Source: Anaeromyces robustus (taxonomy: Eukaryota > Neocallimastigomycota > Neocallimastigomycetes > Neocallimastigales > Neocallimastigaceae). Taken from it: DNA of 64,000 nt. Location of the stretch: NCBI GenBank assembly GCA_002104895.1, contig MCFG01000166.1, forward strand, positions 52,501 to 116,500, in the 5' to 3' direction. This document shows positions 23,684-36,268 of this stretch, in pieces. Position 1 is the first letter of the stretch. Every line of letters starts with the position of its first letter. The position numbers and the translations under genes were made by a program. The notes beneath the pieces are model-generated. The model had not been told where the DNA came from. It worked only from the letters and a program-made list of their open reading frames with translations, and made no database searches.

Positions 23684-25414
23684 ATGTACTATTTATTATT
23701 TATTATTAATTATTTATTATTTATTATTTATTATTTATTATATTAAAATCCCTACTTTTTTTTTTTTTTAAAAAGTAATAAATTCTATACATAAATATAA
23801 AACATTAAAGAAGCATTTAATGATATTTAAATTAATAAATATGAATCATTAATTAATAAATATATAAATAAATGTACAAATATTTTTATTTAATAATAAT
23901 AAAAAGATTAAATTATATAATCAATTAATAATTAATAGTTAATAATTAATAGTTAATGAATAATAAATATGAATACTTTATATAATAAATAGTTAAAATT
24001 CCAATTTATGAATAGATAAAAATAATAATCATTAATTATAGATCTACCAATGAAGAAAAAAAAAATTAAAATAATTCTATTACTATGAAATTAATATAAT
24101 TATACATAAATCATCAATTAAAATATGATATGATATAATAATTAATTATTTATTGTTTATATATATATTATATATATTATATATTTATTTATTTTTTTTT
24201 TATTTTTTTTATTTTTTTTTTTTTAATTTTATAACACGTTCCTTTATTCACTTTTAATATATTTTATTATTTAATTATTATTATTAATTAAACATATTAA
24301 TTATGTTTTATGTTCTAAACCAAAGAGAATAAAAAAATTTCTTTAAATTGTACATTCTATGCAATATCACAATATAATAATATATATTGTTTTAATTATT
24401 TAATATTTTAATTATTATTTAATTGTTAAAAATGATTTTTTTTTAAATATTACAATAAAACCGTTTTTTTAAGAATTATTAAAAATTATAATAATAATAA
24501 TAATATTATTATTATTACTTAACATAAATATAAATAATAGTAATTAAAGTTTATTATTAAATAAGATTTAATATAAAATTCTTTTTATTATTATTATTAT
24601 TATTATAAATTATGTACTTAATTTTTTAATAAAATATTTTAAAGTTTTAGTTTTAATTAAATTATTACTTTATATAGGAAAATAATTATTAATCATACTA
24701 TTAAATATTCCGTTAATAATAATAATAAAAAAAAATTTTTTTTTCATTATTATTAATATTATTTATTAACTTAATATTTATATTTATTTATTTATATATT
24801 ATTTATATATTCATTATTTTGAATAAGAATTTTATTGTATATATTTTTGTCTATTAATTCTCCTTTTTTTTTTTTTCATAATATAATATATATAATTTTT
24901 TGTTTAAAAAACAAAATTCTGTTTCTTTTTTTTTTTTTTTTTTTTTTGTATTATCATATATGAATATTAATAATATATGACATGAAACAGTTTATATTAA
25001 AATTTTTTCAATTTATAATTTTTTATAATATATATTATTATTATTAATTATAATTAAAAACTATGAATTAAAAATGATTTTTTTTCTTTTATTTATTATA
25101 TAATTATTATATCATTATATTATAATTTGTTATATAATTAATGATTAAATTGTTTATTTATATTATTTAAGTGTAGATACAAAAATTGATATAATCGTGT
25201 AACAAAAATGTAGAAACAAATTATTAATACAATGGATAAAAATAAAAAAAATTTTTTTTTAATAAAAATTAATATGTAAATTGTAAATTAATTCTTATTA
25301 ATTATTAAAATCAATTAATTAATAATTTTATATATATTATTATATTATTAATGTCAAAAAAAAAAATTTGATTAATATTTTATAGTTTATAAATATATAT
25401 ACAACAAAAACTAT

Positions 25415-25422
25415 TAATCTAT

Positions 25423-25485
<63 letters not shown>

Positions 25486-25593
25486 TTATTTATTTATTTA
25501 TTTATTTATTAATCTATTTATTTATTATTTATTTATTTATTTATTAATCTATTTATTTATTATTTATTTATTTATTTATTAATCTATTTATTT

Positions 25594-25625
<32 letters not shown>

Positions 25626-25630
25626 TTCAT
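25415..25630. repeat. (TTTA)n tract with a higher-order unit
   Basis: TTTA repeats in which AATCTATTTATTTATT recurs several times, about 36-40 bases apart (near 25511, 25550 and 25581), showing amplification of a compound unit. Confidence 0.75.
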
Positions 25631-26347
25631 AATTCAGATTTTCTTTTTTTATATTATTTTTTTATTTTTTTTTTTATATTGTATTTCAACAAATATTTAA
25701 TTAATTATTTGAAACATTTTTGGTCCAATATTTTTTCATGTAACCAGTTAACAAAAAAAAAAAAAAATTTTTTTTATTAAATGTTTAATTATGAATTAAA
25801 GCTTATAAGAAATAAAATAAAAATATAACATAAAAAAAAGAAAAAAAAAATTTTTTTTTATTAACTATCATCAATATTTTATAAAATAAATAATAGTCAA
25901 ACTTTTAGTTTTTTTTTTTTTTTTTGATATAGTTTTTATCATATGGTCATTTTATATACTTTAAAATATAGTTATTGTAATTATAAAAATGTGAATAATT
26001 ATAAATATATAAATATTTATTTTTATATGAATTATTATTATTATTATTATTATTATTATTGAATTTATAAATATTTTATTTTATAGATAATAATGATTTT
26101 TTATTTTTAATTTTTATTTAATTTTATTGTTTCAAATTATTAAAACTATTATTTTTATTCGTATAAATCTTGTATGAAAATATTGCATGTGTTTTTATAT
26201 TATTTTATCTAATAACTAATACAATAAAAAAAAGGTATTGTAATTTATAATGAATAACAACCTTTTATTAAATAATTAATAATAATAATAATAATAATTA
26301 ACAATAATATAATCAATTATTTAATAAATAATTTAATTTTATCAAAT

Positions 26348-26420
26348 AGAAAAAAATATAAAAAAGATTATTATATTTATATCATTTTAAATTATAAATA
26401 AAAAATTAATAATCTTTTTT
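26348..26420. repeat. A/T-rich hairpin
   Basis: GAAAAAAATATAAAAAAGAT on the left pairs with ATCTTTTTTTTATACTTTTT on the right around an AT spacer. It could be a hairpin terminator-like fold or simple sequence; no adjacent gene is recognised. Confidence 0.4.
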
Positions 26421-26880
26421 TTATACTTTTTTTTCTTCTTTATCTATGATTAAATGATATATTACAGATACTAGCATTATATTATGATAAGAATTTTTTT
26501 TGTAAAATAATATTAAATTGAATATTTATTATTTAATTATAAAAAAGTAATGATTTAATTATATTTATTAAAATAGAAAAAAGAAAAAAAAGAAAAAAAA
26601 AAAGACAATACAATATTAATTAAAAAGAAAAAAAGAAAAAAAAAGTTTAATAAAATTATTAAGCATTTTAATACTATTATTGCACTGCACTTTTATACAA
26701 TATATTATATATATTATATAATATAATTTAAATTAGTTATAACAATAACAATAATAATAATAACTAATTTATTTTAGTATTTTTTTTAATTTAATATAAC
26801 CATTAAAAAAAAAATAAACAAAACAAATAAAAAATAAAAAATAAGATCGTTTAAACTTTATATTATTAAATATTACTAAA

Positions 26881-26929
<49 letters not shown>

Positions 26930-27035
26930 GTAATAGGAAATTTTTAATAAATTATTATAATAATAATAATAAAAAGAAAATTAATTATTTATAATTTTTT
27001 AATTCATAAAAGGAATTCAACCTTTTTTTGTTTTA

Positions 27036-27066
<31 letters not shown>

Positions 27067-30000
27067 TAGTAATAATTATTTATATTAATTAAAATTATAA
27101 TTTTAATATAAATAAAAAAGTATTGTAAATCGTTGGAATATAATAAAATGAAGAGAAATTTGCTTTATATTTATATTGATTTATAAAATAGTTTTTTTTT
27201 TTTATGTACTTTTTTTTTTAACTTTACTTTATTTTAAAAAAAAAGAATGAATCAATTTTTCTTAACTTTTTTTTTTTTAAAAAAGAAAAAAACATTATCT
27301 AACAATAATAAAATTATTTATGTTGTTAATGATTTTTATCATTTTTAATAGGAAAGAAAAAAACGAGTAACAAAAAATGATTTTAAAACAAATGGTAAAA
27401 TGACAAAAAATTATTTCAATTATATCATCATATATCATCATTGTATAATATATTAATTCATAAATTAAAATATGGTTTACGGTATGACATGACTTTTGTT
27501 TTTTTATTTTATGTATATATATATATATATATAATTAATATAAATATTTTTTTTTAATTAAGTAAATCCAGATTTATGTTTTTTTTTTTCTTTAGATTTA
27601 AATTATTATTATTTATTTATTAATTAATAATAATTATTAATTATTTATTAATTATCTATTATTTATTATTTATTTATTTATTATTTATTTATTTATTATT
27701 TATTAGAAATTAGTTATTATATAATTTATATGATTTTTTATTATTAGTTTTATAATCTATTTTGTTATATAATTTGAGTAACAAATAATTATTCATTAAA
27801 TAATATAATTTTTTTTAAATTACGCAATTACACAAAATACCTCTTTTTTTTTTTTTTTTTTTTTTAATTTAATTTAATTAAATAATATCCAAAAATGGAT
27901 AAAAATTAAAATTTAATCATAATTTTTGTACCTCAATATTTTTATACAAATATTCATATTTATTATAAATAATAATAATAATAATAGTTAATATATTGTT
28001 TGAATATATGAAATATAAATAATTTATATTTTATTTACATTATAATATATTAATGTATTATATTGATAATATAAAAGAATATACTTTAATTCGTTTTGTT
28101 TTATACTTTTAACCTATTATTTTTTTTGATAATATAAAAATATAATATGTAAAAAAAATAATAAAAAAAAAAAAAAACAAAAAAAAAACATAAAATTATT
28201 TATGATTATATACATTTTTTTATTAATCCAAAAGCTTAGTATTATAAGTTTTAATAATTAATAATTAAATAATTAGTTTATCCACGTCATTATTAATAGT
28301 TACAAAAAAAAATAAAAACCTATTTATATTGGTATAATAAATAAATGAATAACTTATTTCTAACAAATTCTAAATTATTAAATTTATTATGTATTATTAA
28401 TTTTTGTTATTGTTTTCATGGGTAAAAATTTAAAAAAAAAAGTTAAAATTTAATATTAAAAAATTCATTATTATAGAAATATTCCTTTTTTTTTTAAAAA
28501 AAAAGAATGGAAAAAAAAGAATTATATTAAATGGAAAAAAGAAAAAAAAAAAAAAGGAAAAAAAAAAAAGTAAAATTTTTAACAATAACTTTAAATATAA
28601 ATGAAAAACAATACTTTATTTAAACAGAAACTCGAAAATAACAAAGATTTTTAAATGTGTATGTAATAATAATATATTATTTTATCATTTTCATATATTA
28701 GATTAAAGTATTACCATATATATAAATATTATAATTATATTGTTTAATATATTTTTAATATTATAATTATATATATATTGTTTTATATATTTTCAATAAT
28801 ATAATTATATATATTATACAATATATTTGTTTAGTTTGATAAAAAAAAATTTTTTTTATAGAGTAACCTCTGTTAATATATATTGCAATATATTATGTAT
28901 ATATATATTATATTATTCTATAAACTAACATATAATAAAAATAAATAGATGTATAATAAATAGATGTATAATAAATAATAAATCCATTAATATATTGCTT
29001 AATTACATGTAACAAGGATGAAAATATAAAATTAATTATAATAATATAAAAATAAATTTAATAAAATTACAATTAAAAATCTTATTAATAAACACTTTTT
29101 TTTTTATTAGTTGTATTATATCAAAACCAATCCAATTGTTTTTTATTTTTATTTTTTTATTTTTTTTTATATTTATAAGCAAAATATATTAATAAAAAAA
29201 AAAAAGAATTTTAAATAATAATAAAAAAAATATTAATCATTCCCATAAATATTTGAATTTTAAAGTTATAAATTAAATATCATTAAATGTTTTAAATAAT
29301 TTGTTTCTAATTCATGTTTCATATTTTTTTTTTTTTTTTAATTATTTTTATATATAAAAATTTTTTTAAAAAAAAAGGGCATGCGAATATATTTTAAGTA
29401 AACAGAAAAAAAAAAAAAAAGAGTGAATTAATATATATATAATGAATAAATATAATATTATATAAATCATAGAATAATAAAAAAATTAAAAATTAAAAAT
29501 TAGAATATATTAATTTTTTATTATTTTAAAAAATATAATAATAATAATAGTTAACAATAATAATAATAATAATAATTATAATAATAATAATAATAATTTT
29601 TTTTTGTGACGTGTATTTAGTAAAAAAACAAAAACAAAATGTAATATTTATTCATTTATTTATATTGAATTTGTACTTCTTTATATATATATTTAATAAT
29701 AAAATATATATAAACATTAATTTCATTGTTATCCTTTATTAACATTAGTAAATAAAAAAAAAAGTTGAACATTTTAAAATACTATAAATAAAATATTAAA
29801 TTTACCTCTTTTTTTTAATTAGTATGATAAAAGTTAAATTTTTTAGTATTATTATTTAGTATTATTATCAACTAAAAAATTATTATACAATATGATTAAT
29901 TATTGATTGTCACCCTTATTTATTATTATATGATTTGACTACACTTGTTTTATATAAGATATACATCTTTTTTTTTTATTATTATTTTTACTTTATATTT

Positions 30001-30517
30001 TTATTTTAATTATGTATGTATACTTTTTTTTTTTTATTAGTATTATTGTAAAATTATTAAATTATATGTAATATTTGTAATATTATAAAATATAATTTTT
30101 TTATTTTTATAACAATTAAATTATGAATATTAAAAATATATTTAAAATATATGTTATTCATATATTATTATTTAATTTGTAATTAATATATTCATAGAAT
30201 TAATTTTTAATAAAGTAGTATCATTAATTCTGTGTAACATCTATTTAATTAAATTTTTTCTTTTTTTTTTTTTTTTTTTTTAAAAAAAAAATAAATTTTA
30301 AATTACTTTTGTTAATATAAAGTTTTTAATTTATTTTAGATTAATATCATTATGTAATACTTTATTAATTAATAAAGTTCAAAAGTCAAAAAAGACATTC
30401 TTCTTTGGTTTATTATTCTTATTGAATTAATAATCATATATATTTTATATTTAATGTAATTATATATATTAGAATATAAAAAAAAAATAAAATAAAGTAA
30501 AATAGAATAATAATAAA

Positions 30518-30550
<33 letters not shown>

Positions 30551-31223
30551 ATATAAAAGAAAGAGAATTCGTCTTTTATTGATAAATTTACCTCTTTTTT
30601 TTTTATTTATTTCTTATTCAATTTATTAAATATCTATTATTATTAAATATTTATTATATAATTAGAAGAAAAAAAAATCTTTTGACAAGATTTTACTAAA
30701 AATTATATAATAATATATATATATAAATATAAAAAGGAATCTAAAAAAAAAAAATTGTTAATATTTTTTTTATTATTTTTTTTGAAAAAAAATATCAATT
30801 AAAATATTGATAATTATTATTTATTTTTTTATTTTGTATTATTTATTAAAAATAATTAATATCATTTACTATAATTTATTACTTTATATAAAAGTTAATA
30901 ACTGTTTTTCCTATTAAAAAATAAAATAAAATAAAATAAAATAGAATAAAATAAAATAAAATAAAAAAAAATAAAAGATAAAATAAAAAATAATTTAAAT
31001 TAATATAAAATAAAAATAATAAAAACTGTAAAAAAAATAAGAAAGAAAAAAAAAAAAGAATAGTATAAAAATAATAATAGATAAAAATATATAAGAAAAT
31101 AATAATAATAGTAATAGTAATAATAATAATAGTAATAATAATAATAAAATTTAAATAAATTGTAATAAAAATAAAAAAAATATCTATTTAAGAAAAATCT
31201 TTTTATAATAATAATTTATAAAT

Positions 31224-32698
31224 ATGGCACCACAAGGACCACCAGGAATGGGACCACCCCCAGGTATGGGACCACCACCAGGTGAAGGTGGTGGTCCAGG
31301 AGGTCCACCAGGAGGAAATATGACTCTTAGTTGGGAAGGAATTTTATCAAGTTTATCCATGTTTTTAAAGGATTGTTTATTATATGCTGGTATTATTCAA
31401 TTTATATTAGTAGCTTATATGTATATAAGAGTTGGTAAAGGAAAAATGTGGAAAATATTTTATTATTCTTCCTTATCATTATTTATTGCTCAAGTTACTG
31501 AACATTTATTAATAGTATTCACTAGCTTTAAAGAAACTCAAAAAATTGCTTTTATATGCTATATTCCATTAGAAACATTTTATATTATTTCAGAGTAAGT
31601 TTATATATTAATATTGATTTTAATTATTATTACTATTATTATTATGATTATATGATTATTATTTTTTCATCATAAAATATTTTATATATAAATTTTTTTT
31701 TACTTTTAATAATAATAATAATAAATTATTTTTCTTTTGTATTATAAATTAGATATTCAATTCCATTTATTAATTATTTAAAATTAAAGGCTATTACTAG
31801 AAGTACTTATGTAAAATTTATTAAGTACTTTTTAATTGTTGCATTCCCAGCCTATTGTGCATTTAGATATTTAATGGGAATCTATAGATATAGATTATTA
31901 GATGTTAATCCAGATATTGTTAGAACTTTTAAAGGAATTAGTTCTAGTATTATTGCTGTAATTGATGTATTTATATCTATTCTTATTATTTATGAATTAA
32001 ATCAAAATCTTGGAATGGAACGTATGCAAAATAAATATTTAAATAAAACCTCTGTATATACTTATATTAGAAAATCAAATTATGCTGTTTTAATTTTGAT
32101 TGATTTATGTGGTTTTATTTTATCCCTTTTATCCTTTTCATTTATTATAAAAGCAAGTATGATGGATTTAGTCATGCCATTCCAATGTTTGAAAGATAAC
32201 TTTATCTTAATTTTGGCCGTAGATGCTATTATATTTAAGGTAGACTGCTTCAAAATGTTAAGTAGTGGTAAAACTGTTGGTAATAATCTTAAAGGTTCAT
32301 ACTCAAATAGTTATAATACATCTTCTAATAATTATATGAATTATAGTAGTGCTTATGGTGCTCTTTCAAATATAAATTCTAGTGTAAATAATCTTAATTC
32401 CTCTAAAGTTATTGCTAATTCTAAACCTTTATTTAGTTCTTCTAATAATCAACCTGAATTTGGTACTTTCCATGCTGGTAATGCTCTTAATAAATTGGAT
32501 GATGTCAACAATAATAATTATACTACTACTAACAATAATAATAATTATGTTAATGCCAATGCCAATTATCCTAATAATTATAATGATAATATTACTGAAA
32601 AAAAGAGTTATCATTACTATAATGATATTTATAATGACAGTAAAGCATCAGTCGCTCCTTTAAATCCAAAACATGGTAGAAATCTCAGTGAGTTTTAA
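31224..32698 (+). CDS. Seven-helix membrane protein with Gly/Pro-rich N-terminus, paralogue B
   Basis: Paralogue of the gene at 17911-19624; family not recognised. Exons 31224-31594 and 31753-32698 (phase-2 intron, GTAAGT...TTAG) encode 438 residues. The first 32 residues are Gly/Pro/Met-rich (GPPPGMGPPPGEGGGPGG). Seven hydrophobic segments follow in the same spacing as paralogue A, and the tail is Asn/Ser/Tyr-rich with Asn runs. Matching landmarks are IPLETFYIIS before the intron, YLKLKAIT after it, FRYLMGIYRYR, KGISSSI, RKSNYAVLI and LAVDAIIFKVDCFKML. The membrane core is conserved while both ends have diverged in sequence but kept their composition, so the Gly/Pro head and Asn/Ser tail seem to be constrained features. 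Orientation is the same as A, consistent with an old tandem duplication now spread apart. Role unknown; a sensor or receptor is a guess. Confidence 0.85.
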
Positions 32699-32897
32699 AT
32701 TAAGTCATATCTTAATTAAAAATTAAATAATAATTGTAAAACAACCCTTAAATTAGTAATTTAATTAAACAAACGAACAATAAAAAAAAATATTGTAAAA
32801 ATTAATAAGAAAAAAAACAAAAACAAAAAGCTAAACAAAAACCAAAAGAAAAAAAAATTACAAAAAAAAAAAAAAAATAAAAATAAAAAAATAAAAA

Positions 32898-32928
<31 letters not shown>

Positions 32929-32942
32929 AGTATTTATGAAAT

Positions 32943-32984
<42 letters not shown>

Positions 32985-35248
32985 TATTAATAATATATAA
33001 ATAAACAAATAAATAAATAGTTTATTGATTAATTATTTAATTATTTAGTTTAGTTAATTAAATTAGTAAATTTTAAATTAAAATTTTTAGAAAAAATTAA
33101 TTTTTTTATTTAAATTCATTCTTTATTTTAAGGAAACCCCTTTTAATATAATATTAACAATTATTCTTCATTTAGAATTATTATTATGTTTTTTAATAAT
33201 AAAAAAAAAGTAAAGATTTATGATTGTTTATGTATAGTTACTATTTAAATAAAAAAAAATAAAAACAGTTGTAAATCTTACAAAAAAAAATTAATAAATA
33301 GTTATTTTATTAATTAATTATTAATAACATTATTATTTTTTTTTTTAGAAAAAATTAAAAAAAAAAAAAAAAAAGTTTAAAAAAAAAGTTTCATTTTCAT
33401 AAATAGATATTTAATAAAGATAAAATAAAATATAGTAAAAATATATTTAAAAAAAAAAAATAGAATAATTAATTTTTAATAAAAGTGTGATAATAAAAAT
33501 AAAAAAATAAAAAAAAAAAAAAAAAAGTATGTCTATTATTCCAAATTTATCTATATAATATATAATATATAATATTGTTTTAACAATTTATAATACTTCA
33601 TTCTTTTTTTTTATTTTTTTTTTTAAAGTATGTCAAAGGCAATATAATAAAATAAAATTAACAATTAAAGTTTAAAAATCTCTGCAATCCTATCCAACAA
33701 ACTTGGCTAATATATATCTTTTTTTATAATTTTCATAAACGTTGACCAACCCACCAGTAAATTAATTAAGAATTTCTCTTCAACATTTTATGAACACAAA
33801 GAAAACACAAAGAAAACCCTAATTACCAATTATTTCATCATTAATCAATTAATCATTAATCATTAATATTTTTCAATGGTTTTAAATTTTAAATGGATTT
33901 TTAGTTTATGGGAGAGTTTCACTTTGAACGCTATACAAAATCTTTATTTTTATTTTTTTATTTTTTTTTTATTTTTTAATATTTGATATATAATTTTATT
34001 ATTGAATAATTATATACTTTTTTTTTTTGTTTTTTTGTTATATATTTTTAAAAATGGGTAAAATAAAATCAAGAAATATTTAATATTATAAAATATATAC
34101 ATAGATGAAAACCTACCTTTACATACAGACAAAAATACATATATAAATATATATTAACAATATCAATAAACTTTACTTAGTGTTATAATTTTTATAAAAA
34201 TTAATTCAATAAAGTATATAAAAATAATATATATAAATTTATAAAAAAATTATAGTATATATTAATATTTAAATTATTTATTTTTATTATACAATAATAT
34301 AATAAAACAAGATAATTTTTTTAGGTTATATTTATTATTATTATTATTATAATTATTATTATTATTAGGTTATTCTTAATTTATTCTTAAATATTATTGT
34401 ATTTCTTTTAATTTATTCTTAAATAAAATATTATATTTATTAAATTAAACCAATGAATACTTTTTTTATTTAAAAAAATTAAAACAATGGATAATATTTT
34501 TTTTTTTTCAATTTTTCTTTTTTTCAAAGCAATTGTTCTAAAATAATGATAAAAAATTGTTGGTAAAATGAAAAATATATATATATAATATAATATTATA
34601 TAATATAATTAATTAATAAATGAAACATATTTAATATATACTAAAAGAGCAAAAGTTGTCATTAAAAAAAAAAAAATAAAATAAAAATACAATAAAATAA
34701 AATAAAATTATATAAATTTTAATTAATAAATGAAACATATTTAATATATATAGAAGACCAAAAAGATTTATTCAATAATTTAATTATAAAATTAAATGGT
34801 TAATACAATGTTTAGAAAAAAAATATATATATAATATTAAATATATTTATAATATAAAATTTAAAAAAAAATTGTTATTATAAACTCAGTTATTTTTATG
34901 ATAATGAAAAAAAAAAAAAAAGACTAATATGTATATGAAGTAATAAAAAAAAATTTTTTTTGTTTCTTTTTTTTTTTTTTTTTCTAATAATTTTTTTAAT
35001 AATTTTTTTAATAATTTTTTTAATAATTTACTACTTTTTAAAAGAAATAACTTTTTATCACAAGTTATATTATCATTTTTCATTTCCTTCAGATAAAATA
35101 ATGTTGTTGTTGTAAATCAAATTCATCTATTTGATTATTTTATAATAATCAATATATATATAAATTTTTTATTTTTATTTTTTATTATTCTTTTTTTTTT
35201 TTATTTCAATATATTAAGTATTTAAAAATATAATTTAAATTTTTATAA

Positions 35249-35288
<40 letters not shown>

Positions 35289-36160
35289 TAATAATTATTA
35301 TTATTATTATATTTTTTTTACAATAAATAAAATATATATTAGAATTGGATATATATATATAGGTTTTATTTAAACTATTAATTATATAATTCTTAATTTC
35401 AATATTTATTATTACACATCTTTTACAAATACACTAAAAATCATCCTTCCATTATAAATTTATTTTTTTTTCTTTTATTATTTACTAATAAATAAATATA
35501 ATTCTTTTTTTTTTTTTTTATTTTTATTTTTTTCCCATTTAATTCTCAAAAAAAAAAAAAAAATGTAAAAAAATTTTTTATAAAGAATTCATTGAATTTA
35601 TCCAATTTTTTTTATAACAATACTTATTATTATTATTAATATTATTATTATTATTTTATTATTTTTACTTTATTATTTTTATTTAATTATTATTTTGAAA
35701 AGGATATCTATATATCTAAATACTATTAAATTGTTTGATACAGGATATTATAGTATTATAAAAGGAAAAAAAAAAAAAAAACATTATAGTACAATTTTTT
35801 TAATATAAACTTTTGGAAAAAAAAAATAAAACTTTGTTTTAATAAATAGGTATGTTATTAAGATAATAATAAAAAAAGATAAAGTAATAAAAAAAAAATA
35901 TATATATATAAATTTTTTTGTGTGTGTTTTGTGTGTATCTATTATAAAAAAAATAAAATAAAAAAAGCTATTATATTATTTAAATAATCTATAATTTTCT
36001 TTTTATATACAATAGGATAGGATATATCTATTAAACATTTATATGCATTATATATAACATGAAAAAATAAAAATTGAAATAAAAAAAAATAAAAGATAAA
36101 TAAAAAAAATATTTCTTTTTTATATTTATTTATCTTTTTTTTTTTTTTTTTTATCTACAA

Positions 36161-36191
<31 letters not shown>

Positions 36192-36268
36192 GTTGAATGG
36201 CAGGAACTGAAGGTTTGTTTACTTAAAAACTTATTGAATTTTTTTTTTTTTTTCATTTTATATTTTTT
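32699..36268. other. Intergenic between paralogue B and the CotH gene
   Basis: No supported gene. The stretch contains an A41 homopolymer at about 32945-32985, a higher-complexity island at about 33650-33950 without an open frame, a duplicated ATAAATGAAACATATTTAAT motif (about 34616 and 34726), TTTTTTAATAA direct repeats at about 34985-35030 and an AAT/ATT hairpin tract at 35250-35310. Genes on both sides point towards this region, so it presumably carries both 3' ends. Confidence 0.65.

Larger units (their letters stand above)
19625..31223. other. 11.6-kb AT-rich gene desert between the paralogues
   Basis: I see no gene on either strand. Contents: homopolymers throughout; (TAAA)n at about 21580-21645; a 7-base ATTAAAT array at about 21765-21830; the R1b retroposon with its flanking duplication (23315-23705); a (TTTA)n tract at about 25415-25630 with an embedded AATCTATTTATT higher-order unit; a hairpin at about 26348-26420; and ATT tracts at 26040 and 26880. 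There is no tRNA-like, rRNA-like or LTR-like structure that I can support. Confidence 0.7.
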
